A DNA stretch of 64,000 bases from Dichotomocladium elegans (lineage: Eukaryota; Mucoromycota; Mucoromycetes; Mucorales; Lichtheimiaceae): contig JAIXMN010000006.1 in NCBI GenBank assembly GCA_025716815.1, positions 1,585,739 to 1,649,738 of the forward strand. The letters run 5' to 3'. A model generated the notes under the pieces. That model did no database searches and was not told the origin of the DNA. It worked only from the letters and a program-made list of their open reading frames with translations. The position numbers were made by a program, and so were the translations under genes. How positions within the stretch are numbered: the stretch's first letter is position 1; each line of letters begins with the position of its first letter. This document shows, one piece after another, positions 36,902-48,252 of the stretch.

Positions 36902-39900
36902 TTAGCTATAGACTTTGACCGCTTCAGCCATTAACCGATCGAGTTCCTAAAAAATAAACAGTCAGGATCATAAACATTTTCGCATCAACTGCTGTTCATC
37001 TCCTTACCTTCTCGAGCTGATCTAGTCGTTGATGGCTTTCCTTAAACACGTCATTGATCTCGCTACGAATGGGTGGATGCTTGTGGCTCTTGCTATGTGC
37101 GCTGTCCTGTTCTTCCGCATATCGTACTGCACCACGTATGAGTACCATCAATTCGTTCATTCCAAATTCTTCGACAAACAGCATCGATTCAACCGGTGGT
37201 CTGGTTCGATTTTGCGATGTATTTTCCCTGGCAACAAGTTGTTTCAGTTCCTCTTCAGAACCTGTCTGTACCTCATCGTCCTCTAGGCTCCTTGCACTAT
37301 GCAATTCGCGAGAAGGCTGTTGTTGACGCTGGGATTGTTGTGACTGCGACTGCGACTGCGGAAGGTCTGATTCCTGGGTAGGCGTTAGGGAAAGATTTTC
37401 GCGGCTCATGCTGCTGGCTACAATAGCTTCAGTCAACGGCTCGTTGCTGTTACGCGTGTGTGCCAAGTTGTCAAGCGCCTCGTCTAACTTCATCAATACA
37501 TCAACATCAGACTCCGGTTCGTCATAAAACATCGCGGGCGGCTGGTTAGGTTCAGTTGACACTGCAAGAGGATGAACATCGCGAGATGGTATCTGCTCCG
37601 TTGAAGATGGCGCAGATATGTTGGTTCCTTTGGGCATCGGTGTATCTTGACGCTGGGGCCTAGGCGGTCGTCCTAATACCGGTTTAATTTCATTCTTTGA
37701 ATCCTTTATCTGATACGTACTTGGGCGTGATGGATCATTTTGGTGGGGTGGTGATATCGGCGGTGTTCCTGCGCCGCTGTTAGGGGCCACTGCCGGACCT
37801 CTGCGATCGGATCGTCGGAGGATAAAGAAGGTTTCATCAGGTTGGGGAGGCGATGTTATAATTGAAGTTAGAGATGCAATCGACGCACGATCGGGGTTGC
37901 TGCTGCTTCGACGATGTACCATCGGCAGTAAATCTTCACCAAACGCAGTCTTTATCGCCACTGCAGGTTCCAGAAGCTTTTCTTGCCCTTGGCGGCTTAC
38001 TGCGAGCTGGTATTTGACGAATTCTCCGTCCGTTCCTTGGATCCGGAGTGCTTTAGCGTTTTCGGCGGCATCAGCACCGTCTACAATACCATTTAAGATG
38101 TGGAACTTATCGAGCAATATAGCAGTAACATCGCCGACAGATGCATGGACGGGCACAGTTACTGATTTGTCCACACGCGCTTGGTCGTATTTTAGGATAC
38201 TTGTACTTCCATCCACTTCGGATGCGAACAGTGAGACCTTGATGGATATGTGCGCGTCTTCGGGACGTCTGGCTTTGGTATAGAGATAGAATCGGACTTC
38301 CTCAGCGTCATCTGGATTGCCCTTGGGACCGCCGATATGGGTAGCCTCGCTTCCGCTCATTAACGCTGAAATCCGACGTGCTTTCTTCAATGACGGCATG
38401 GGCATATTTAGATGGTCAGTGAGGGACATGTATATTGCGACTGGTTTGTCGTTCGGAACAAGCGTGTATTCATCTAGGGACAAAGCCAGCATCATGATTA
38501 CCTACAGTCATCCCCATTTGCTCTAGACCAATATATACCTCCATCGACACCTTTGACGACTAAAAAGTAGTCGAGGAGAGAATCTGCATTGGCGTTCTGC
38601 GGGCGGCTCTGAATATCAAAAGTATTTAGGGCGTACTGAATGAGTTCTGCAGCTGTTGTGGATTCATAAGCCTGGGCCGTCTTGTACTCTGCGCCGAATG
38701 TGATGTTGCCAGCAAAGATCTTGAGGATGGTCGGTTGAGGATCATCTGATTGGTAATCCTGATTCCGCTGCTCCTGACGAGCATGTTGCTGCTGATAGTA
38801 TTGTTGATGGTTATGGTGTTGTTGAGTGTGGCCAGAATCTACACTATTATTGCGCTCACGGTCAGAGAACCCTGTGGATTGAGAAGAGAGGGAGGCCGTC
38901 TCAGCTGCAGACTCTCCGTTTTGCCGATCCATACTGCCCTTGCGCTGCTTCTTGTCTCTTGAATCCTTGTTCCGTGAGAACAGCTTCCGAAGTCCACCCT
39001 TTTCCTTTTTATCCTTTGATCCTCGTCTCTGCTCGGATACGCTATCCCCGCCAGATAAAATACTCTCAAGCTTTTCAGCTTTGCTTTGGGGACTCTGAGG
39101 TGCATCATTTGTGGGGTAGACCCCAACGCCACGATAGCCATTAACAGGACCTATCTCATCCGTACCGCGAGCGATTTCTGGTGTAAGCGAATATTTGATT
39201 GTCTCCGAGGCCTCGAGGTCAAGAGTGTCACGAAACGGCATATTACTCCGTGGTGTTGATGCACTAGAAGGTGAGGAACTATTGATGGACGGAGCAGTCT
39301 GAGTGATCTCTGTGTTGACATGCAACTGAGGTTGCTGTAGTAGTGTCTGCTGCTGGTGTTGCTGCTGCTGTGAACGAGAAAAATTGTCAATGGGCGACTG
39401 GCCATAGTCATCAGTGGTGGATGCACCACTGTAGAGCTTGACGCTGTCATAGTAATCATCGTCCTCTTCGGAATCGTCCGTGTCGTCTGTTTCGTCTGTA
39501 TCGCTGTCTGTTCGAATGGTCTCTTGCCATTCTTCGAATTCCTCTTCGAAATCGTCATCATCGCTGTCGCCGAAAATAACCTGTGCTTGAAATTTAACAC
39601 CTTTGGCGAGCTTCACCTTTTTGTTACTTTTGGGCTTTGTGGATGGCGGCGTTGGGAACGCATCTTGAATATCACGCTGCGTGCGTTCGATGTTAAGATG
39701 CGAGTTGAGGCGCGCCAGGCGTTCGAAGGGAGTCTAGAGATAGATAAGAAATCTCTGGGAATAAATAAAAGCGCTTTTGCCATGCCTTTCAGTGACCTAC
39801 TTCAATATTTTCAGCCGGAATATAACCCACTTCAGAAGTCTTGAGGACTTTGATGAGCCACCAGTACGAATTGCTATCATCTAAGAGGGTCAATGCGTCG

Positions 39901-40190
39901 CCTTTCACTACAGACGCTTGACCGTCAACCGTAGCAGCGAAGGTATGCAAGGCATAGACAAGATCAAAGTCGATATCCGATCCGGGAACACTCAACACAG
40001 AACCAGCCGAATCCTCGTCGACTTCGTCGACCTCGTCGGCATCATAGTTTTCGTCAACATGGTTGTAATCATCCATGCCATCGTCGTAAAGCGACTGATG
40101 ATGAAGATGTGCGGATGTAACGCCCTGAGATTCTACTGCACCAGTGACATAACCTGTTAATCGTCGACCGTCACGGGCTGATGCAGGCAT
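36902..40190 (-). CDS. large SH3-domain protein with a Ras-association-like region (polarity/cortex type)
   Basis: Four exons: 40190-39801, 39733-38539, 38473-37008, 36946-36902; 3096 nt, 1031 aa. The SH3 domain (~70-125) reads DFDLVYALHTFAATVDGQA, ALTLLDDSNSYWWLIKVLKT and VGYIPAENIE, followed by TPFERLARLNSHLNIE. An acidic run, Gln-rich and basic Ser-rich linkers follow. A ubiquitin-like/RA-like region (~420-530) has TILKIFAGNITFGAEYKTAQ and FLVVKGVDG joined to DEYTLVPNDKPVAIYMSL. The C-terminus is helical. The third exon start (38473) is chosen because it restores GVDG-DEYTL and a normal 65-bp intron. Similar SH3 proteins are conserved in filamentous fungi, but I cannot name the ortholog. 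A cortical or polarity role is inference. Confidence 0.8.
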
Positions 40191-40293
40191 AGGTATTGTA
40201 AAAGGAATGGAATGATGATGTGGAGTAGAAATAAAAGAAAAAGAATGTAATATGGTTTGCGGTTGCACAAGGCCACTTTTTTATTGGAATTCA

Positions 40294-41442
40294 TTAAGGC
40301 TCAACTACTCGTGGTAGGCTATTATTTTCGAATTGATGCTTTGGTGGCTCTTGGTGGAGGGACTGTGAGGGCGACTCAGGGGAGATGGCAGGGTCCGCAG
40401 TATAGGAGGGAGCCGGCTGGACATCAAGTGAGTTGAAAATTGTTGAGCTGTACTGCGCTGAAGCATCCTGCGATGGGCGTGCGCTTGCCGTCTTGCGTGG
40501 TATCCGGTGTAGCAGCCCATACCCAATATCACATCCGAGGGATCCCGTTCCTCCCCAGTCATGGTTTGGAACGATAATAACCTAAGAAGGGAAGCAGTGA
40601 ACGTGGACAGTGTTAGTGACGAAGCCTATACCCCTTTCCTTTGACGTACCTGACGACAGCTGTCCCATTCAGTATTGTACAGGTAGAGACTTAGTGGTTT
40701 CCCGAGATGGTCTTCGACCAAGTTGTAAAAGTCGTCTTCGGCCGCGAGGACAGTATGAGGACTTCCGATGATATAGTCTGTCTGAGGGATGATCCCTGCC
40801 ATTTCAGCCGGGGAATTCGCTGCAACGCTGAGGACATGCCATACATGTTCTCCCGCACGCTCATAAGAGCAAAACCGGATGGAACACCCTATCGTTTTTC
40901 GTGGATGTTTTCAACTTTGAGTGGAATCTGTCTTTGTATCTGTCTGTACAGATGTACCAATTAAGCTCTTTTCGCCCGGGATATTCTCATGCCAATCCTT
41001 GCTTGGGGTGAGCATCACTTCTACAGAACCCCAAGTCACTAAATTCAACGCTTCTCATGTGCACGTTCTCTCGTTCCACGCACCTCTAAATGCCTGCTCT
41101 TTGCTTGAATACAGCTCAACTGGAATTGTCTTTCCTTCCGATTCGTTCAAGATGTTGAGTAGCGTTTGGCTATCACCGTTGTCCTAGCAGAAGCTTGCTT
41201 CATGAAGCTTATTGGATTTACTTCCCCGCTTTGTTGCTTTCTTACCACGCGCACCCCATTAACGCTAATGATATAATCGAAGAACTGCTCGATGCCTGCG
41301 TAATAGGCCGGCGAATTCTCCTTTACCTGGAGTGGACGTATGACCATGAGGCGTGAAATTAAGTAGCATTCTACACATTCTGACCAACCTTAAGCACGTG
41401 AAACCCGCTTTGTCCTAGCTCAGAACTTTGCGCACCACCCAT
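40294..41442 (-). CDS. GRH1: GRASP55/65-type Golgi stacking protein (Grh1)
   Basis: Six exons: 41442-41389, 41326-41246, 41183-41084, 41020-40958, 40888-40650, 40581-40294; 825 nt, 274 aa. Two PDZ-like GRASP repeats: the first from [20 protein letters not shown] through [11 protein letters not shown], the second from [20 protein letters not shown] through [12 protein letters not shown] and [18 protein letters not shown], then [21 protein letters not shown] Ser/Pro tail of ~75 residues follows. The N-terminus MGGAQSS fits an N-myristoylation signal as in animal GRASPs. Family role: tethering of Golgi/ERES membranes and unconventional secretion. It is divergent from the HIU hydrolase gene. Confidence 0.93.
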
Positions 41443-41926
41443 GGCAACCGGGAAAGAAAAAAGAGCACGTCCAGTTATTTGTGCACAAAAGCGAAGAGTC
41501 AAGCAGGATTCGGAAACCAAAAATAGATCCCATTTTTGGATATGAGCAAAAACTTCAACCGGGTTGAGGTATTGGCACTTTGTATTTAAATCGGTTGTAA
41601 CTCGAATAAATGTTGAACAAGATCCTGGGACACTTGAAATATTATGAATGACAAGAAGCTGTTGATGTGAAGCAGCCATCGATGAGGGAGTGACTTGTTG
41701 CCCTATCGGTGTAACTGATGCGCTTAGGGTACACACAGCAAGAGAGTCACATCTTAAAAGGGTGAGTCGTCTGTGGACCCCTCTGACCTTGAACTTACTA
41801 TGTTTGCTGCTTCTCGTCTTGAAAACGTCAGAACCCATCTTACAGTAAGATTGTCTTCCTCTTTTTCCTATCCCTCCCCTTCCACAAAGCCAAACGGACA
41901 ATCGAACCCCTCACTATCAATAGCCT
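41443..41926. promoter_or_regulatory. divergent promoter, GRASP / HIU hydrolase
   Basis: 484 bp between two divergent start codons. Minus-strand frames here are not continuous with GRASP coding sequence. No specific site is assigned. Confidence 0.45.
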
Positions 41927-42437
41927 ATGTCTGCTTCCAAGAATAGTCCTATCACTTGCCATGTTCTCGTTGCTTCTATCGGCAAGCCTGGCCAAAATAT
42001 TAGGGTCATTATAGAGAAAGCAGACGCCCTCACAGGCGCGTTCACCGTACTCGCAACTTCGTACGTTTTCAGATCAGGGCTTCTCTTCCTGCTTGTTTCA
42101 GCGGAAAGGTTTGATAACGGATGATGTGTTAGGCAAACGAATGAGGACGGCCGTTGCCCGGATCTCTTGCCAAACGACTACAAGGTCGAAAAAGGCGTTT
42201 ACCGTATCACGTTCGAGACTAAAGAATTCTTTGCACGCAAGGGCGAGAGATGCTTTTATCCTTACGTTCAGGTCAGCAGCGCATAACACACACGCCCACC
42301 CGTAATTAAGAGATCTGACTAACATGTATTTTGCGCACATGTACAAGATTGCCTTTGAGCTCGAGTTCCCCGAACAGCACTATCACATTCCGCTGTTGAT
42401 CAGTCCTTACTCGTACACCACTTACCGGGGTAGTTGA
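41927..42437 (+). CDS. 5-hydroxyisourate hydrolase (transthyretin-like)
   Basis: Three exons: 41927-42060, 42133-42271, 42348-42437; 363 nt, 120 aa, the usual family size. The N-terminal motif CHVLVASIGKPGQNIRVIIE carries the catalytic His. TNEDGRCPDLLP follows, and the C-terminus ends with the diagnostic YRGS (SPYSYTTYRGS). Family role: hydrolysis of 5-hydroxyisourate to OHCU in uric-acid breakdown, acting as a tetramer. No peroxisomal PTS2-like leader and no C-terminal PTS1 are seen, so it is probably cytosolic (inference). Confidence 0.95.
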
Positions 42438-42707
42438 AGAAAAAAATATAAGGGTATATTCAAATAGGAATTAGAGAGTCGAATCTTTGTGTAACGCTTT
42501 GAGGATGAGACAAACCCCTTTCACGTTCCACTAGAAAAAAAAAACGCCCGTTTCTTTCTCTCGCTTGACTTCACTGCCTCCCTTTCACCCCACCCCACCC
42601 CAATCCCAATCCCAACCGCTTTCAGCCTCACTTGGTGTTTTCTCTCTCTCTTTCGATTCAATTAAATCCTAATTCGCAGTGCTTTCTCTCTACACAGCGG
42701 CAGATTC
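42438..42707. other. promoter/leader region of the next gene
   Basis: 270 bp with a long pyrimidine-rich stretch. It includes CCCCACCCC and AATCCC iterations (42590-42620) and CTCTCTCTCTTTC, typical of fungal leaders. Confidence 0.4.
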
Positions 42708-44003
42708 ATGGCGAACAACCACATCTCGGCAGCACTAAGTCGAGAATCATCAGGCTTTATACCAAAATGGTCTCTTGAGGGCGATGTTGAAGGTGACGAT
42801 CAGCAGCAGCAACAGTATCAACTACAACACCCTATTCCAGAGACTGTTGAAGACAGCGACTATTTCTTCCTCAATCAACAAGGCATGACCCTTGGATCTT
42901 TAGACGACGACTTATTACCGTCAACGCCCCACGATGGCGATAACTTTTATTACGGGGTACCTATGGACAGCACATATGAAACTGCAACGCGTATCTTCTA
43001 TGCCACAATGCAAAAATTCGCTCGTCCTACCAATCAATGGTCCTTCCTGGAAAGCTGGCATCTACACAGCATGTACAGCAAATCACAACAGGTTCTCCTT
43101 GGAATACCAAACGCACAATCTATGGTTTACTTGTCTGATGACGATTTCATGTACACACCTCAATTCGTCCCTCAAGAGCCTGTAATCGACCAAGTGGAAT
43201 ATGCTTGGGAAGACTCTCCTCACGATGAATTACCTGAAGCGATGGCGGAAGAGGAAACTAGTTATAGTGATGTCTTGGTCATGACAGCACCGCACCCTAT
43301 CATTGACGAGAGCTTGTGGATGGCTCCTGATAGAGTAAGCTCAAATCAGTATGGGATATATAGAAACAGAACGCAGTATGATAATCTCATTTTGTCTTCG
43401 CAGGATGTCAGTGGCCTATCGCTTGATGCTGTGAACTACTATCGCCATGGCGCGCAATTAACTGTTGGCGAAGATCCGTTTTGCTCCTTGCCGACCGAAC
43501 ACACTGAAGAACCATCCTATAGTAGGGACGAAGAAACGGAATATAGTAATGAGTCGCGATATCCAAACGAAAAGAAAAAGGAGGATGAAGATGACCAAGA
43601 TGCACGAGCGGAGCAGATGGTAGCAGGGCTACAACATGAACAACAACGACAAAATGATCCACGCACACTCGTCCAGACCACTAACCCGGAAATGCTACAA
43701 CAAAATTATGAGCAGTATGGAACGATTAAGGGTCAAGAAGATTATCGAACCATATCAGATGACATGGCTGTGCGACTGTTGCAATTCCCTGCTCTCAGAA
43801 GCTCCGAGAAACTCGCTAACCATATGCTCATCGCGTTTGAATTAGCTGAGGAGTTTGCAGAAACAAAAAGAGCCGATGCAATCTCGATATTTTTTATCTA
43901 CTTTGTTCGCATCTGGCAGAGTCTCTTCCTATGCGCTGAAATAATGTTAAGTACTCTGGGTGATCGCCGGCATCGTCATGCGAGAAACGAGGCATGGGTT
44001 TGA
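42708..44003 (+). CDS. acidic, Gln-rich protein of unknown function
   Basis: A single open frame of 431 codons starting at a clear ATG after a pyrimidine leader. GTAAGC at 43335 and CAG at 43403 bound a 69-nt in-frame segment (VSSNQYGIYRNRTQYDNLI) that looks like an intron; removing it gives about 408 aa. The protein is acidic (many DD/EE), with Gln runs and Tyr-rich segments. Near the end an amphipathic to hydrophobic stretch (AISIFFIYFVRIWQSLFLCA) could be a membrane segment or a mis-read intron. I recognise no domain. It is likely a real gene given its length and lack of repeats; function is not assigned. Confidence 0.55.
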   Translation: MANNHISAALSRESSGFIPKWSLEGDVEGDDQQQQQYQLQHPIPETVEDSDYFFLNQQGMTLGSLDDDLLPSTPHDGDNFYYGVPMDSTYETATRIFYATMQKFARPTNQWSFLESWHLHSMYSKSQQVLLGIPNAQSMVYLSDDDFMYTPQFVPQEPVIDQVEYAWEDSPHDELPEAMAEEETSYSDVLVMTAPHPIIDESLWMAPDRVSSNQYGIYRNRTQYDNLILSSQDVSGLSLDAVNYYRHGAQLTVGEDPFCSLPTEHTEEPSYSRDEETEYSNESRYPNEKKKEDEDDQDARAEQMVAGLQHEQQRQNDPRTLVQTTNPEMLQQNYEQYGTIKGQEDYRTISDDMAVRLLQFPALRSSEKLANHMLIAFELAEEFAETKRADAISIFFIYFVRIWQSLFLCAEIMLSTLGDRRHRHARNEAWV

Positions 44004-45282
44004 TCGGCTTTCACGACAACTTTATACCTACCCACTTTACCCTACTATTACAATATATTCCCTTGCTCCTGTACCCTATCTGCCATACATGCCTTAATGA
44101 ACATATATAATATTTTCTCTACCGACAGACACCATCGCAACGCCACGATGCTCCTTGTAAAGTGTACTACTTTTGCCGATTTCAAGAAAATTGACACCCA
44201 CACCTTATTCAATTTTAACTAAATTTTTAATTTACACGGATGTAAGCGATGATCAGGCCGTTTTTTGCTGCGAGAGGGATCCAAGATTTATTGATCCCGC
44301 AATTTGGAAGTTTGAGCCTTTCAGAGTTAACCTCGAGCTGCATGGTCAGATGCTTGCAATGATTCAGTGGCATCTTCCTGTTTTGCAGTCGACTGTCAAA
44401 GTGCTACATGCCATGGTAGATGTACTAGATCTATTTGTCGCCATACACACACATTTGGTTTTCGGGAAAATCAGCGACCTTCTGTAGCGCCTGCTTTTAA
44501 TTATTTGTCGTGTCGCAGCACTCGCCAATTAGGCAAGCACTACTGCTAAATCGACGATGTCCACCAGAACTGGCCTCGACCGTGGTAAAACGGCTTTTAT
44601 CCTGCTTAGATGCTCATCGGAACACGGACAACAATTCTTCATGGATCCCTCCGTAATCCGCGCTTGGTTAATGTTCACTTCTTACTTTTCCGTCGTAAAC
44701 ATCAGTCCTTCGTCCACTAGTAGTTCCGTCTCTCCACGAGAGTTTAATGCCTTCGATCTGCTGCAGTGAATATGTCGATAATCCTTGAGGTTTTGAATAT
44801 TACGATGATCATACCGGATGAGTACATGGAAGAGACAAAGAAGAAATAGTTTGCTCAGAACCTCCATTATTTATAAGAAATCCATCCTTGACCACTCTTC
44901 CATGGATTATCTGGTATGAACATTTATATCTCTTGCTTTTTATTCGCCCTGGAAGAGAGGTTAACAAGAATACCTGATCCCCCAGTGTGTTTGCGATTCG
45001 GCTATTTTCGGGCAGGATCCTTTTTCTTTTCTTTTTTTAACCACGAAGCCATTGCTTCTGGTGTTGCCTGCGCTTTCCTCTGCCGTCGCTTTGCCACCCT
45101 CACCCATTGTAATTTGACGCTGGTCGGTATTTCGCTTGCTTCGTGCCGCCATTGTGCCGCGTCCTTGCTCCTGCGCTGCTTCTGGCGCATCACCCATCCG
45201 TTGCCATGGCTATCGCCATGTGTACATTTGAATATACCTGGTGCGTTCCGGGTTGGTAAGTTAACATTACTTAGTGCAAAGG
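44004..45282. other. gene-free stretch with weak ORFs
   Basis: About 1.28 kb. Plus frames of 104, 70 and 124 codons (44173, 44557, 44916) are open but lack recognisable motifs, and overlapping minus frames are open too. A GTAAGT at 45257 and TTAG at 45270-45273 hint at a spliced leader for the next gene. Confidence 0.35.
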
Positions 45283-46770
45283 ATGAGTGAAGCGGAACTG
45301 GGAGGACCCTCAACCCCCTGCCCCGCGCATTTTGTACCTCCCCCTAATCAAACTCATTTATCAAATATTTCGGGTATTATGCCAACTCAACTCATTACAC
45401 TAGTCAACCATTGCTTTGTATGTAACGACACATGTTCAACACCCCAAAGATTGCGTTACCATCTCCAGGCATTGCATAATATTACGGTGCCGCCACGTAA
45501 AACCGGCCTTAGGCACAAACGCACCGGCGACATCACATTTGTTACTATGGAACCGGGCATTCAACATGACAATGTCAAACAACAACTTGCCTGTCCTTCT
45601 TGCTTATTTTACTGTGAGCAGAAAAGCGATTTAAGAACTCACGTTGAGGACATTCATCTTCGCAAGCGATTCTTCGATCACAGTGAGAGTACTCCAGAAC
45701 CAGTCAAAAGAGGGAAAATCGTTTCGATCCCTGGAGAACGACATTTTTATACATTCGCGGCTTCTGACAGACAATTTGTTCCCAATTTACCGAAACTCAC
45801 GGTGGATTTAATTGACAAACTCAAGGATATTATGACGATCATCATGCCAGGCAATACTTTCCTCTCTGAGACATCGAAAAAAATACTTGATATAGAAGAA
45901 TCCGATCAGCAGTGCCTGAAAACCCTGAAGCAATTCCGAAATGCGTATCAACTACTTCAATCAGTACTCCAGAAACCGCACAAAGAACTGCCATACGCTT
46001 TGTGGACATATCAGTTGCCATCAACCATGTCCTCGATCGAAACCCAATTTACCCGGATTGTTCAGTTTGTATTGACTGACTATGCCAACAAGTGCAATCG
46101 CCCAGTCGAATACTCAATCAAAGGGGAACGGACATTTTGGATTGATCGCGTAGTTCCCTTGCTCCAAACGCTTGGTGATCAGACTGGCTTTGTTGGCTTC
46201 GAATGGTGCGAGACTGTTGCAGATGAGCAGATGGAGTCCGACACCGTACCAGAATGTTGGGTCCATGGAAATGTTCGGTATCTTGATGGTCTTGGGTACG
46301 ATCGAAAAGGACGAAGCAAAATTGTGATGGAATCCTCAAGCGGTCCAACAGCAGAAAAAGTGGACCACACATTGAATGACACTATCAAAAACATGCACAA
46401 TTCCATCGCCTTGCTTGAAGCAGTGGTCAGGCGAAATCATCATGCCCGCTTCACCACAGTAACAAAAACTCGTGCATTTTCACTGCAACTCATTCGTACA
46501 ACCTTAACACTTTCTACCACCCGCCTGGATCCAGACAGTCCTGGGAAGTATATCGTGCAACAACACCGCTATGCTGAACTACCGACGTCGCCTAATGACT
46601 GGATTATGTGGTACAAGGTTTTCGAACTTCTTGCTTTATTGACGACCATGCTTGAGGAACAAACGATGATCATTGATGAATTGCGCGTTGAAAGCAGTGG
46701 AACTATCGATATAGCTGAGGAAGAATATGTCTGCACAGTTATATCCAAGTCGCCGACCATCCCACCTTGA
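45283..46770 (+). CDS. C2H2 zinc-finger protein, uncharacterised
   Basis: One uninterrupted frame; ATG 45283 is preferred over the GTG at 45274; 495 aa. Two classical C2H2 fingers with exact C-x2-C-x12-H-x4-H spacing lie near the N-terminus: CFVCNDTC...RYHLQALH (~45-66) and CPSCLFYC...RTHVEDIH (~104-125). The remaining ~370 residues are mostly helical with no known domain, including a conserved-looking centre (EYSIKGERTFWIDRVVPLLQ). Intron-free C2H2 proteins with long unknown C-terminal parts occur in large families in Mucoromycota, which I recall in general terms. It may be a transcription factor or a domesticated element protein. DNA binding is inferred from the fingers only. Confidence 0.7.
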   Translation: MSEAELGGPSTPCPAHFVPPPNQTHLSNISGIMPTQLITLVNHCFVCNDTCSTPQRLRYHLQALHNITVPPRKTGLRHKRTGDITFVTMEPGIQHDNVKQQLACPSCLFYCEQKSDLRTHVEDIHLRKRFFDHSESTPEPVKRGKIVSIPGERHFYTFAASDRQFVPNLPKLTVDLIDKLKDIMTIIMPGNTFLSETSKKILDIEESDQQCLKTLKQFRNAYQLLQSVLQKPHKELPYALWTYQLPSTMSSIETQFTRIVQFVLTDYANKCNRPVEYSIKGERTFWIDRVVPLLQTLGDQTGFVGFEWCETVADEQMESDTVPECWVHGNVRYLDGLGYDRKGRSKIVMESSSGPTAEKVDHTLNDTIKNMHNSIALLEAVVRRNHHARFTTVTKTRAFSLQLIRTTLTLSTTRLDPDSPGKYIVQQHRYAELPTSPNDWIMWYKVFELLALLTTMLEEQTMIIDELRVESSGTIDIAEEEYVCTVISKSPTIPP

Positions 46771-47039
46771 TATTTTTTCCCTTTCCGTCTAATACCATAC
46801 ATACTTTATGTTCGAAAATACAAGATAAAATGATGTCGCATAAAACTATACCATAATTGTCGTATCAACAGGTAAAAAGACTTCTGTAATCAACAGAAAA
46901 CATTAACCCATCCCCTTTACACTTGGACTTACCAGCCCGGATCATCAAGTACGCGCATAATTGGTCAATCTACAAGGACAGACGATGTTAATTTCGAATA
47001 AAACACAAGTCGATATAAAGATTCACACCGGATAACACA
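46771..47039. other. 3' flank of the C2H2 gene
   Basis: About 270 bp of AT-rich sequence leading into dispersed repeat copy B. Nothing is recognised. Confidence 0.35.
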
Positions 47040-47660
47040 TGGAAGATGGGCCATTGATTATCGCCATGATGATCAAGATCTACAAGGCAATGACTCAGGT
47101 GCAAAGCATTGCATCAGGGATAATCCAATTTATCCGAATGTGGCAATCCAAGTGATGTTGTTGTATGAATACGAGTATGTGCGTTGTAGGCCACGCAAAA
47201 CCACCGCTGCATTAAACTTGTCTCATATCAATGAACATTGTAATTATATACTTATTATTAATGATAAACAAACATACTCTCCACAATGTCATCTGCTTCG
47301 CTGATGAGCTGTTCTATAAGTGAGCATTCACCCGCCATAGTTGTAGCTTCCTTCGTTTTTCCTGAAGTCCGACCTTATACTGCTTGATTGCATACAGGAG
47401 TAATGCTCTTTATATCTTAACAATCCTTTCACCATATCCGAAGAAAACTGGGATCTGGTATCACTCTTTTTGCTCCCTTTTTAACATATTCATATCCATA
47501 TACAGACCATGATGGTCAAGTAGAATTATCGCAAGTCGGGTCATGGTTTTTTGCTATTACGACAGTTAACTAACACCTGTAAGAATGAGAGGCAATCCTT
47601 CGAAATCGCTTAGCTTTAAGCTATTCGAGACCTCACTGACTCGGGACATCAGTGTTGTAC
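47040..47660 (+). repeat. dispersed repeat, copy B
   Basis: Reverse-complement relative of 35265-35830. On the plus strand it reads WAIDYRHDDQD, GAKHCIRDNPIYPNVAIQVM and CRPRKTTAALNLSHINEHCN without a stop from 47047 to 47305. The second shared block is near 47575-47655 (ACACCTGTAAGAATGAGAGG). The central part between the blocks differs more, including a short indel near 47285. The frame is conserved while flanks are not, which suggests derivation from a coding element. Confidence 0.7.
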
Positions 47661-48252
47661 TTCCTATATTAGCGCGCTGAGAGTCGAGCCAGCAAGGATT
47701 CGGCGAGGAAACCGCCTGGGTCTCGGCAAAGAGGATGTTTTGGAAACGAGTTGGGGGCCGCGATGTGCCGTGTTAGCCTTGCCGGGTATTAGACTAACAG
47801 GGCTAACATTGCTAAACTGAACAGCCACCTTTGAACGAGGATGATTTGATGGAACTCAAGCTGATATTTGTGCTCAATAAGCTCGAAATATCATAAGTTA
47901 AAAGAGGTTCGATTGATGGACACCAAGTCGAAGAGCGTAGGTGCGAGGAAGGTCATCAGCAATCTCTGGATAAATAGTGTTCAAATATTGACTATCCTTT
48001 TCCACTTGCACGAGAATGTCACCATCGAGAATTGCAGTCCAGCTGCATTTCTCCCAATCTTTGTCATCTTGTTACGGTCAAAATCTGCGTGGATCTGCCC
48101 CGCAGACATTGTGCTGTTTATTTGGTCTGTACTGACTAATGTAGCAGCGAAGACACTTATTCCAAGTCCTACAAATTTGCTCAAAACTGCATGCGATAGT
48201 TCTGGGACTGAAAGAAAGAAATAGCATTCCTTGCCAAAGTCACCGATCATTA
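47661..48252. other. spacer between repeats
   Basis: About 590 bp. A single isolated GCCGTGTTAGCCTTG at about 47766-47780 resembles the minisatellite unit downstream. A plus frame (47868-48224) and the tail of a long minus frame cover the rest; no family is recognised. Confidence 0.4.

Noticed and set aside
38476..38538. Start of a separate gene at the ATG pair near 38495
   Set aside because: An intron 38538-38474 joins GVDG to DEYTL in phase and gives one 1031-aa SH3 protein; the ATGs lie inside this intron.
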